Of a DNA stretch of 16,651 bases, positions 6,640 through 14,393 are shown one piece after another; position 1 is the stretch's first letter, and each line of letters begins with the position of its first letter. Under the pieces are notes generated by a model. It had not been told where the DNA came from, did not search any database, and was given only the letters and a program-made list of their open reading frames with translations. This stretch comes from an uncultured bacterium. Lineage in GTDB: Bacteria; Cyanobacteriota; Vampirovibrionia; Gastranaerophilales; Gastranaerophilaceae. The stretch is from NCBI GenBank assembly GCA_902782905.1, contig CACZPB010000053.1:1-16651 (forward strand), written 5' to 3'. A program made the position numbers and the translations under genes.

Positions 6640-7632
6640 TTACCATTGTTTTAACTTAATTTTAAAACCCATGAATGTTATTACCTTATGATTTTTCTCA
6701 TTTTTAATAGAGAAAACGTTTTGCACGATTTTTTTCATTTTACACTCTTTGCCATAACTTCCCTTATCCCATAAATATACATATTCTTGATTTTGATACT
6801 TTTGAGAAAGAAGATATACTCCTGTTGTCCCGCTTGTTCTTGCTCCTATAAAATATTTACACTTAGATAATATATACATGGAAAGCAAATAGTCTCTGCT
6901 TAAATTATAAAAAAAGTTATCTGAATTTACTTTTATATTATTTATTATAGTTTTTGTATCTTTAAATTTATATTGATTATTTGGTATTAATTTGTTTTTA
7001 AATTTAGTTTTAAACTGCTCATACACATCTGCATCCTCTGTTGCAACCCAAATCTTTTCATATTTATAAATATCAAATAATTCTTCGGCTTTTTTTACAA
7101 CTTCTTCTACTGTTGGCGGTATTGCATGGTTTTTCGGTTTTGAGTTAGTATAATCACTTCCTCTGCATAAAATTCCCAATATATTAGAATTATTTTGAGT
7201 AATCTTTTGATAATTTTCCTCTAAATATTCTTTTATTTCATTATTAAATTTTAGATATTTTATATATTCATCTACGAATTTGGGCATATTACTATCTTGC
7301 TTTGTTAATGGCAATAAAGCTGGCCACAGATGCTCGATTTCCGGGATATTATTCCCTGCAATAATAATATTAGCATCATCTGGTATATCATCTAATGTTT
7401 TGCCAGATGGTTGCTCAAAAAAATTTTCCCAAGCATTCACCCTATATTTTTGATTATCCTTAAATAATACGTTATTATGATGCTTTAAATCAACAACAGG
7501 AATATAACCTTTCTGTTTTGCATATATTATTTGTGCACATATCCACACATATAATGCAAAGAAACCACTCGTAGAATAATCTTTACCTATAATGTAGTAT
7601 GTATTTTTCTTATTCTTTTCTGTTTCCAACAT
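6640..7632 (-). CDS. Fucosyltransferase-like GT-B glycosyltransferase
   Basis: The product is 330 residues. The segment 'LCRGSDYTNSKPKNHAIPP' (155-173) resembles the Arg-containing donor loop (H-x-R-x-G-D type) of the fucosyltransferase superfamily. It is followed by 'WVATED' (195-200) and 'GARTSGTTGVYLLS' (263-276), in the order expected for the nucleotide-sugar half of a GT-B enzyme. The HxR histidine position is occupied by Leu155, so the match is loose and the donor sugar uncertain. The extreme C-terminus (315-328, 'HKVITFMGFKIKLK') carries the basic motif shared with the neighbouring transferases. The gene lies between the TagF fusion and tagD, 60 and 55 bases away. The sequence is visibly AT-richer than glf, suggesting recent acquisition. 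Confidence 0.55.
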   Translation of the reverse strand: MLETEKNKKNTYYIIGKDYSTSGFFALYVWICAQIIYAKQKGYIPVVDLKHHNNVLFKDNQKYRVNAWENFFEQPSGKTLDDIPDDANIIIAGNNIPEIEHLWPALLPLTKQDSNMPKFVDEYIKYLKFNNEIKEYLEENYQKITQNNSNILGILCRGSDYTNSKPKNHAIPPTVEEVVKKAEELFDIYKYEKIWVATEDADVYEQFKTKFKNKLIPNNQYKFKDTKTIINNIKVNSDNFFYNLSRDYLLSMYILSKCKYFIGARTSGTTGVYLLSQKYQNQEYVYLWDKGSYGKECKMKKIVQNVFSIKNEKNHKVITFMGFKIKLKQW

Positions 7633-7692
7633 TTGACAATAACCTCTTAATATTCGTTTAATAATTCTATATTTTAACTTCCTTTAAAAAAT

Positions 7693-9969
7693 TCAAATTT
7701 TTGAATTCATAATTGTTTCTATCAAATCCACAATACGCTCTGATGCGTGACCGTCATCAGCATAACCGTTCTTTTTCATATACTCAACGATTCGATTTGT
7801 ATATACCGAGGCGTCGAATCTATGTATATTTTCCACTAATTCATCGTTATTTTGGGCAATAGAAAATGGCGTATCCTCTAGTGGAAAATAAAAACCTCTT
7901 TCTTTTTCGTATTGTTCTATATCTGTTGCAAAAATAAACGCAGGTCGTTCAAGATGCATAAAATCAAATATACAACTTGAATAATCCGTTATAACAACAT
8001 CTGCTGCAATCAGTAATTCCATGATATCCGGATAAATAGTAGCGTTTACGATACTTTCAGAATATGCTATCAGTTTATTAGCAAAATCAAAATTGCGGGG
8101 ATGGAATCGAGTACCTAAAACCGCCTTGCAACTGTATTTTTCTTCAAAAGTTTTTAATATCCTTTCGTAATCTAAAGTGAAACATGTTGTTCTCCCATCG
8201 TCCCTAAAAGTTGGGACATATAAAATAAATTTTGAATCTTTATCTATTCCTAAAAATTTATAAACTTTTTCTTTTATGAGCTGCTTATTTTGATCATCAG
8301 AATATAAAACGTCATTGCGCGGATAGCCGCTCACTAAGATTTCTCCATCATACCAAAAACTTTGTCGCATAAACTTTTTATCAGTTTCACTTGTTGTCAA
8401 TAAATAATCGATATTTTTAGAATCGATTTTGGCATTTTTTCGCCAATAATTGCTCTCTTTTTTTATTGCAGCTTCAATTTTTTTCATACCTAATGAGCCA
8501 TGCCAAGTCTGTATATATTTTTGTTCAGACTTCTTTTTTAATCCTTTACTCCAAAAGTAAGGCTTTCTTGTATTATCAACCCACAATTTTGCTGTTAATA
8601 GTTCAATAAGACCTCTCTTAGAATAAAAATCTTCTAACCTGATTTCTGTCGGGAAATTTTCTCTTTCTTTTTCAGGATTATTTACGAGCCATACAAGTTC
8701 GTAAGGCAATTTTCGTTTTAAAATTTCTTCAGTAATATATTTAGAATTACAACCATAAGATTTACCCAAATAATTGCTGAATACTATTTTATTTTTATTT
8801 ATTTTGTAATTTGTAAGATTTAAGAGAAAGTATCGTTTTATTTTTATTTTGATAAATAAAATTTTGAATACTTTATGCGTTCCCATATTATACACATCTA
8901 TAAATTTTAAATTTTTAATTTTAATTTTTATACCAAATATCGTAAAAATTTTGTGTTGCCTATCAGGAGATTTTTTTACAGAAAATATAACTTCTCCAAA
9001 CTTTAACAAATTATATACTTCCCATGAACAGCTACATATTTTTTTAAAGGTTCTATATTTTATATCATTTTTTATCTTTTTGATATCATACAGTTTATCT
9101 ATCATTCTAAAAAAGCAACGAACACTATTATAAAAATCTTTTATATTTTTATATTTGCGACTCTCAGCTTTTTTGTACCAAAACAACAATGACTCTATTG
9201 TATATTTCAAAAACGGATATATATAATATTTTCCATCACTTCTATTATTGATAAACTCCAAACATTTATATCTCACATCCAACAAATCGTTCCAATTGTC
9301 ATAGAATGTTTGAGAGCTTGATTTTTCTTGAATTCTGTAAAAATACAAAGGCTCATTAATTATAGAAACATCTTTTGCTGATACTATTGCCTTTATATAG
9401 AATGGAACATCTTCCGCAAACTTATTATTGGAGAATAGAATGTTATTATCTTTTATAAAGTTAAGTGAATATATTTGTGTAACTGTATACGCACAACTAA
9501 TATAATTTTTTAATTCTCTTAGATTTATTTTAGGTTGATTAAAATGATTTTTTAAGGGAGCAAGACGCCAATCAGCCTTTGAAGATTTTCCTGTTTTTTC
9601 TATATACTCAATAAAATTAAACACAACTAAATCGTTATTGTTTTGTTTAATTTGAGTATAAGCTTTTTCGCAAGCATTTGAATCATACCAATCATCTGGA
9701 TCCAGAAACATCAAATATTCGCCGGTTGCTATATCAATTCCGTTATTTCTTGCAACACCTGCGCCTTGATTTTCTTGGTTTATAATTTTTATCCGATTAT
9801 CTTTCTCTGCGTATTCTTCTAAAATCGCTAGTGACCCGTCTGTTGAGCCGTCATTAACGCATATTATTTCAATGTCTTTGAGAGTTTGATTAACAACAGA
9901 ATCCAAGCATTCTCTCAAATATTTTTCTTGGTTATAAATTGGAATAACTACACTGACCTTCGGCTGCAT
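7693..9969 (-). CDS. Bifunctional GT2 glycosyltransferase / CDP-glycerol glycerophosphotransferase
   Basis: This 758-residue fusion has three parts. Residues 1-~240 are a GT-A family 2 transferase with VNDGSTD (38-44) and the metal-binding DPDD (90-93). Residues ~330-380 are a linker with two copies of a basic motif, 'HKIFTIFGIKIKIK' (339-352) and 'HKVFKILFIKIKIK' (365-378). Residues ~390-758 are a TagB/TagF-type glycerophosphotransferase with WHGSLGMKK (489-497; His490), TSETD (526-530), SGYPRND (547-553), PTFRDD (586-591), RFHP (621-624; His623) and TDYSS (661-665). His490 and His623 correspond to the two essential histidines known in TagF. It would add a sugar and then glycerol phosphate from the CDP-glycerol made by the nearby tagD. 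Start and the previous stop share one base (TAATG), implying translational coupling. Confidence 0.9.
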   Translation of the reverse strand: MQPKVSVVIPIYNQEKYLRECLDSVVNQTLKDIEIICVNDGSTDGSLAILEEYAEKDNRIKIINQENQGAGVARNNGIDIATGEYLMFLDPDDWYDSNACEKAYTQIKQNNNDLVVFNFIEYIEKTGKSSKADWRLAPLKNHFNQPKINLRELKNYISCAYTVTQIYSLNFIKDNNILFSNNKFAEDVPFYIKAIVSAKDVSIINEPLYFYRIQEKSSSQTFYDNWNDLLDVRYKCLEFINNRSDGKYYIYPFLKYTIESLLFWYKKAESRKYKNIKDFYNSVRCFFRMIDKLYDIKKIKNDIKYRTFKKICSCSWEVYNLLKFGEVIFSVKKSPDRQHKIFTIFGIKIKIKNLKFIDVYNMGTHKVFKILFIKIKIKRYFLLNLTNYKINKNKIVFSNYLGKSYGCNSKYITEEILKRKLPYELVWLVNNPEKERENFPTEIRLEDFYSKRGLIELLTAKLWVDNTRKPYFWSKGLKKKSEQKYIQTWHGSLGMKKIEAAIKKESNYWRKNAKIDSKNIDYLLTTSETDKKFMRQSFWYDGEILVSGYPRNDVLYSDDQNKQLIKEKVYKFLGIDKDSKFILYVPTFRDDGRTTCFTLDYERILKTFEEKYSCKAVLGTRFHPRNFDFANKLIAYSESIVNATIYPDIMELLIAADVVITDYSSCIFDFMHLERPAFIFATDIEQYEKERGFYFPLEDTPFSIAQNNDELVENIHRFDASVYTNRIVEYMKKNGYADDGHASERIVDLIETIMNSKI

Positions 9970-11081
9970 TATATCTTTCCTTTTACTGCTTTTTTTAAAC
10001 GTTTCAATTCACTAGCTAAATAATTGACTCTTCCCTCAAGCTTATTAAACCGTTCCCGTTCAATAAGTTTTTTACTCTTAAATTGAAACTTTAATCCAAA
10101 TATACAAAGAACCTTATGAATACCGACATTCTGAACAGAAAAAATTCTTTTAATATTTTGATATTTAACATCATTAAATGTCTTTATACTTCGTGCAGGA
10201 ACTATTATGGGAATATAATTCTTCAACTTTATTATTGGATCAATCTCTTTTAAATATATATCCTTAAACTGTTTTTGTCCTTGCTTGGTCAGCCTGTTAT
10301 AATTCCACGCGTACTTATCTATTTTCAAAGAATTTATAATTTTTACAATTTTTTTGCTGCTAGCATATATTCTATCAAGTTCATGCATTTCATCACATAT
10401 ACAGAATATTTTCGAATTACTTTTTACGGATGAATTTTCATTGTCTATTCGATAATGATTGTATGCTTCATTAACAAACATCCCTCGTTCTGCAGACAAA
10501 AGAACTTTTATCCAAAAACTTGTATCCTGAAAAGATGCACCTGGAGTTTCAAGGAATTTAATATCTTTTTCAATTAAAAATTCTCTGTTGTAAATGGCAG
10601 ACCAAATACTTGCTCCACCTTTGAACGTTTCAAAATATTCTATTGGTTTTAATTTCCTGTTGCATATATTATTATCATAATTGGCAACTAATTCATTTTT
10701 TTCTAGGGGAAAAGATGAATAGTTATAATAATATCCTTTTACAAAATCCAAATTATTTTCAGATACAATTTTATAAAAATTTTCAAACATATTTAGTTCA
10801 ACATAATCGTCCGGCTCTACAATTCCAATATATTCTCCGGTTGCACTATCAATGCCTACGTTCATAGCTTTACCATAGCCGCCGTTTTCTTTATGTATAA
10901 CTTTTATTCTGCTATCTTTTGCGGCATACTCATCTAAAATTGCACCGGAATCATCTGTAGAACCGTCATCCACACAGATTATCTCTATATCTTTTAGTGT
11001 CTGATTGACAACAGAATCCAAGCATTCTCTCAAATACTTCTCTACGTTATAAACAGGTATGATTACACTGACTTTTGCCAC
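9969..11081 (-). CDS. Family 2 glycosyltransferase
   Basis: This 370-residue cytoplasmic or membrane-associated GT-A enzyme has VDDGSTD (37-43) and the metal site EPDD (89-92). 'GASFQDTSFW' (181-190) probably contributes the acceptor-site aspartate. The first ~90 residues are nearly identical to those of the fusion protein encoded downstream, but the acceptor half is different. Residues 322-335 carry the shared 'HKVLCIFGLKFQFK' motif, followed by a charged helix with coiled-coil character (~340-367). The start is a GTG immediately after the previous stop (TAAGTG), with GGAG about ten bases upstream. The sugar donor cannot be read from sequence; UDP-Galf is possible because glf is in the operon. 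Confidence 0.88.
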   Translation of the reverse strand: MAKVSVIIPVYNVEKYLRECLDSVVNQTLKDIEIICVDDGSTDDSGAILDEYAAKDSRIKVIHKENGGYGKAMNVGIDSATGEYIGIVEPDDYVELNMFENFYKIVSENNLDFVKGYYYNYSSFPLEKNELVANYDNNICNRKLKPIEYFETFKGGASIWSAIYNREFLIEKDIKFLETPGASFQDTSFWIKVLLSAERGMFVNEAYNHYRIDNENSSVKSNSKIFCICDEMHELDRIYASSKKIVKIINSLKIDKYAWNYNRLTKQGQKQFKDIYLKEIDPIIKLKNYIPIIVPARSIKTFNDVKYQNIKRIFSVQNVGIHKVLCIFGLKFQFKSKKLIERERFNKLEGRVNYLASELKRLKKAVKGKI

Positions 11082-12158
11082 TTATCCTATCTCCAGAATA
11101 TGTTTTCCAAAAAGAACAACGCTTACTCTTGAAGGATTAATCCTTATTGAAAACTGCTGCTGTCTCTTTTCTTTTTTTTGCTGTTTTATAGAAAGGTCGT
11201 CTATATAAGCTCTAAAAGCTGTTTTATCATTTAGAAGCATACTCAATTCTTCCTGTCTTACCTTTTTATAAAAATTATTTGTGATTTCACCATCGTTATA
11301 ATATTGTCTGAAATCTGCCTGAAATCTGTCAATGAATTCATCCCTATATTGTTCGCTTATTCTTATCACATTCCACTTGTATGCATTAAACTGGGTTGAC
11401 AGTTTTACATCATTTACAACTTGCTTTATATCAGTTCTTTTGGCTAAGTAATCCGTAATTTCTTCCCACTCATCACATATCGCATACACTTTTGCCTTTG
11501 ATTTGACAGAAGAATTTTCATTATCCGACCTGTAGTACAAGTACGCTTTTGATGTAAAGACAATTCTTTCAGCCGTCGCAAGCACCTTGAACGCAAATGA
11601 CGTATCTTGATAACTTGCACCTGCGGTTTCTAAAAACCTGATACCATTTTCTACCAAAAAACTTTTCTTGTAAATCGCACTCCAAATTGAAGGCATTGTC
11701 TTTAAAATTGTCGCATCATCTTTTACACTAAAAACCTTACCGCATTTGTTTTTTGAAATCTTACCCGCACGTCTTGCCTGTTTTTTCTTTGAAAAATAAA
11801 AGAAAAAGTCAGACTTTACAACATCCGCATTGTTTTTATTAGCCAAAGCAACTAATTCTTCAAACATTTTACTATCAGCAAAATCATCTGACTCCACAAT
11901 CCCTATATATTCAGCGGTTGCCATCTCTAAACCTCTGTTCAAAGAAGCTCCGTAACCTGAATTTTCTTTATCTATAACCTTTATTCTGGAATCTTTCGAT
12001 GCGTATTCTTGCAATATTTGAGCAGAATTATCAGTCGAGCCGTCGTTTATGCAAACAATCTCAATATCTTCTAACGTTTGCCCAATAAGACTATCCAAGC
12101 ATTCTCTTAAATAGCATTCAACATTATATATCGGAACTAGTATTGAGATTTTAGCCAC
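11082..12158 (-). CDS. Family 2 glycosyltransferase
   Basis: The product is 358 residues. I start it at the GTG at 12158, seven bases after an AGGAG, rather than at the upstream TTG. This gives an N-terminus, (M)AKISILVPIYN, that lines up with the sibling's MAKVSVIIPVYN. Visible motifs are INDGSTD (37-43) and ESDD (89-92), and 'GASYQDTSFAF' parallels the sibling's acceptor-site segment. It is the closest relative of the gene at 9969-11081 in both halves. The C-terminus ends in 'RVSVVLFGKHILEIG', possibly a decayed form of the basic motif of its neighbours. It overlaps glf by eight bases (GTGGCTAA), so translation is likely coupled. It probably acts on the same glycan; the linkage is unknown. 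Confidence 0.87.
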   Translation of the reverse strand: MAKISILVPIYNVECYLRECLDSLIGQTLEDIEIVCINDGSTDNSAQILQEYASKDSRIKVIDKENSGYGASLNRGLEMATAEYIGIVESDDFADSKMFEELVALANKNNADVVKSDFFFYFSKKKQARRAGKISKNKCGKVFSVKDDATILKTMPSIWSAIYKKSFLVENGIRFLETAGASYQDTSFAFKVLATAERIVFTSKAYLYYRSDNENSSVKSKAKVYAICDEWEEITDYLAKRTDIKQVVNDVKLSTQFNAYKWNVIRISEQYRDEFIDRFQADFRQYYNDGEITNNFYKKVRQEELSMLLNDKTAFRAYIDDLSIKQQKKEKRQQQFSIRINPSRVSVVLFGKHILEIG

Positions 12159-13263
12159 CAAACTTCTCCTCAAAAAGCTCTATTGCCCGTAGAATTGCTT
12201 TATCCATATCATAATACTTGTAATCTCCAAGTCTGCCCAAGAAATACACATTTTCCAAGCTTTTGGCTTTTTCAAGATATTTGTTATACAAAGCAGTATT
12301 TTCGTCCTTAGGTATAGGATAGTATCTTTCGTTTTTACCTAATTCAAAAAACTCTGAATACTCTTTTGCAATAACGGTTTTATCGGATTTGTCATCCAAA
12401 TAATACTTATATTCGTGAATGCGCGTAAAATCGTAGTTACAAGGATAATTCACACAAGCATTAGATTGATAATATGGTTTGTCATAAGTTTCAAATTTGA
12501 AATTTACACTTCTGTATGGAAGATTGCCAAACTCATAATCAAAATATTCATCTATAGGACCTGTGTAAAAAACTCTGTCGAACTTTGAAGCATCTATATC
12601 TTTGTAATCAGTTTTGAGTTTAATTTTTATATTTTTGTGAGAGAGCATTTTCTCCACAACTTTAGTGTAACCTTCGAGAGGTATTCCTTGGTATTTGTCT
12701 TGAAAATACCTGTTATCTTTACTTAAATATACAGGCACCCTTGCCGTAACAGCACCGTCAACTTCGTTCGGCGAAACTCCCCATTGTTTTGTTGTATAGT
12801 GAAGAAAAATCTTTTCATAAACATAATTTGCCAAAAATTTTAAATCTTCATCATCTTGTTTCTGAAACTCTAAAATAGGCACTTTTGAATTGATTTCAAA
12901 ATTTGCAAGCAATTTTTCTTCCAATTTTCTTGCAAGTGAATTCGGAAAAACGTCATAAAGCGTATTGAAGTTGAATGGGATATGAGTTTCTATTCCGTCC
13001 AAATATCCTACAACTTTATGCATGTACGTATTAAAATCAGTGAATTGTTTCAGGAAAGCCCAAACTTTTTCGGATTTTGTATGAAAAATGTGCGAACCGT
13101 ATTTGTGAATCATTATACCGTTTTTGTCTCGATAATCAAAGCAATTGCCTGCTATATGTTCTTTTTTATCGATAACAATAACTTCATCATTCAATTTATC
13201 CGCAAGCAAATATGCAATTGTAGCGCCGGAGAATCCCGCACCGACAACCAAGTTTTTAGCCAT
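12151..13263 (-). CDS. glf: UDP-galactopyranose mutase
   Basis: The product is 370 residues, a normal length for the bacterial enzyme. It converts UDP-galactopyranose to UDP-galactofuranose using reduced FAD. The FAD-binding Rossmann motif 'VVGAGFSGATIAYLLA' lies at 6-21. Family segments follow in order: 'HKYGSHIFHT' (about 53-62), 'HYTTKQWG', 'RVPVYLSKDNRYFQDKYQG' carrying the substrate-loop arginine, 'FTRIHEYKYY', and the C-terminal 'FLGRLGDYKYYDMD' that closes the FAD site. The gene overlaps the upstream GT2 gene by eight bases (ATGGCTAA) and the downstream GT2 gene by eight (GTGGCTAA). Its presence implies galactofuranose in the surface glycan, with one or more of the neighbouring GT2 enzymes as the Galf transferase. 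Confidence 0.96.
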   Translation of the reverse strand: MAKNLVVGAGFSGATIAYLLADKLNDEVIVIDKKEHIAGNCFDYRDKNGIMIHKYGSHIFHTKSEKVWAFLKQFTDFNTYMHKVVGYLDGIETHIPFNFNTLYDVFPNSLARKLEEKLLANFEINSKVPILEFQKQDDEDLKFLANYVYEKIFLHYTTKQWGVSPNEVDGAVTARVPVYLSKDNRYFQDKYQGIPLEGYTKVVEKMLSHKNIKIKLKTDYKDIDASKFDRVFYTGPIDEYFDYEFGNLPYRSVNFKFETYDKPYYQSNACVNYPCNYDFTRIHEYKYYLDDKSDKTVIAKEYSEFFELGKNERYYPIPKDENTALYNKYLEKAKSLENVYFLGRLGDYKYYDMDKAILRAIELFEEKFGG

Positions 13264-14173
13264 TAATTTCTCCTTCCCAAATAGGAATAAACGAAAATAA
13301 GAGGTGTTTTTCTGTTTTCAAGCTTTCTGTTATCCTATATATGCTTTTTCCAAACAATTTATAATCTTTTTTTATAGCCCAGAATTCTTTGTCTCTCAAT
13401 TGTGCATTATTATCTTTCAAAAAATCAAGAACTTCTCTTCTGGCAAAGTTTTTGTCATGAATAAACTGTTTTTTGTGTTTTTTGATTTTACTGTTAACCG
13501 TAGAATTCGGGTTTCTGAAATAATAATAATTCACATCCGGAACCGTTACAACCCCGTTTGCATAATATATACATTTTGTAACAAAGATTTTATCTTCACA
13601 ATAACACCCTTCCGGCCATGATATATTAAATTTATCTAAAAATTCTCTGCGATAAATTTTATTTGTCGGACAAGGATTTTGGGGCAAATTGCATATGTCG
13701 AATTTGTTCTGAAGATTTGTAACAAATTTTTCTTCATTTATTTGAAGTCGCTTTTTTGTCTTTCCATTCCCAATTCTCACATTGGTTGCAAGTGCTATGT
13801 CTGAATCATATCTTTGGGCAGCATTATAAAGTTTTTCAAAATAATCACTATCCACCCAGTCATCCGAATCTACAAAACCAATATATTCACCTTCAGCAAT
13901 TTTAGTTCCTGCATTTCTTGCAGCACCCTGCTTTTGATTTTCTTGACTAACAATTTTAATCCGCGAATCTTTTTGCGCCATACTATTCAAAATCACCAAT
14001 GAAGAATCGGTTGAGCCATCATTCACAACAACAATTTCAAGCTCTTTTAAAGTTTGCACCATAATAGAGGTTAAACATTTTTCTATAAATTTTTCCGAAT
14101 TATACACCGGAACAATAACAGAGACTTTTGGCTTTTCTTTTGCCTCAAATTTATAATCTGTGTTCTCGTCCAT
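13256..14173 (-). CDS. Family 2 glycosyltransferase, first gene of the glycan operon
   Basis: The product is 305 residues. The ATG at 14173 is preferred over one at 14185 because GAGG lies nine bases before it, while the upstream ATG has no ribosome binding site. A short charged extension (1-16) precedes the GT-A domain, with VNDGSTD (50-56) and the metal site DSDD (102-105). 'PEGCYCEDKIF' probably provides the acceptor-side acidic residue. It is more divergent than the other three GT2 domains and lacks the basic C-terminal motif, ending instead in 'EKHLLFSFIPIWEGEING'. Its stop overlaps the glf start by eight bases. It may add the first sugar or the Galf residue; neither can be read from sequence. 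Confidence 0.88.
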   Translation of the reverse strand: MDENTDYKFEAKEKPKVSVIVPVYNSEKFIEKCLTSIMVQTLKELEIVVVNDGSTDSSLVILNSMAQKDSRIKIVSQENQKQGAARNAGTKIAEGEYIGFVDSDDWVDSDYFEKLYNAAQRYDSDIALATNVRIGNGKTKKRLQINEEKFVTNLQNKFDICNLPQNPCPTNKIYRREFLDKFNISWPEGCYCEDKIFVTKCIYYANGVVTVPDVNYYYFRNPNSTVNSKIKKHKKQFIHDKNFARREVLDFLKDNNAQLRDKEFWAIKKDYKLFGKSIYRITESLKTEKHLLFSFIPIWEGEING

Positions 14174-14246
14174 TGTTATCCTCATTAATATTTGTTTGAC
14201 AAATATCTGTTATTTTTCACTTTTATAAATTAAAATTTTTAAATAA

Positions 14247-14255
14247 ATTTTAGCA
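14247..14255 (-). promoter_or_regulatory. Candidate extended -10 promoter of the glycan operon
   Basis: On the minus strand TGCTAAAAT provides an extended -10 (TG plus TAAAAT), about 75 bases before the first start codon. No clear -35 is visible in this AT-rich DNA. The 208-base gap 14186-14393 holds no gene and must contain the divergent promoters of the operon and the lipase. Confidence 0.35.
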
Positions 14256-14346
14256 TAAAAATACAAAAATTTTTATATTTTTAAATTTTTAACACTATTA
14301 AGAATTAAAATAAATATTTGGTATTTTTAAATTATTGACTTTTGAT

Positions 14347-14375
14347 TTATTGTTATGCCAAGCTTGTAGTATAAA
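14347..14375 (+). promoter_or_regulatory. Candidate promoter of the lipase gene
   Basis: TATAAA (14370-14375) with a weak TTATTG (14347-14352) at 17-base spacing. Transcription would start ~12 bases before the ATG at 14394, leaving a short leader with only a weak purine-rich site. Confidence 0.3.
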
Positions 14376-14393
14376 AGAAAATAAAGAAATCTT

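Noticed and set aside
7686..7706. ATTCAA/TTGAAT hairpin followed by Ts at the end of the GT2-TagF gene
   Set aside because: The stem is short and almost all A-T with a tiny loop, so termination inside the operon is not supported.
12159..12173. TTG start 15 bases upstream for the GT2 gene at 11082-12158
   Set aside because: The AGGAG site lies inside this extension and the sibling proteins align to the GTG start at 12158.
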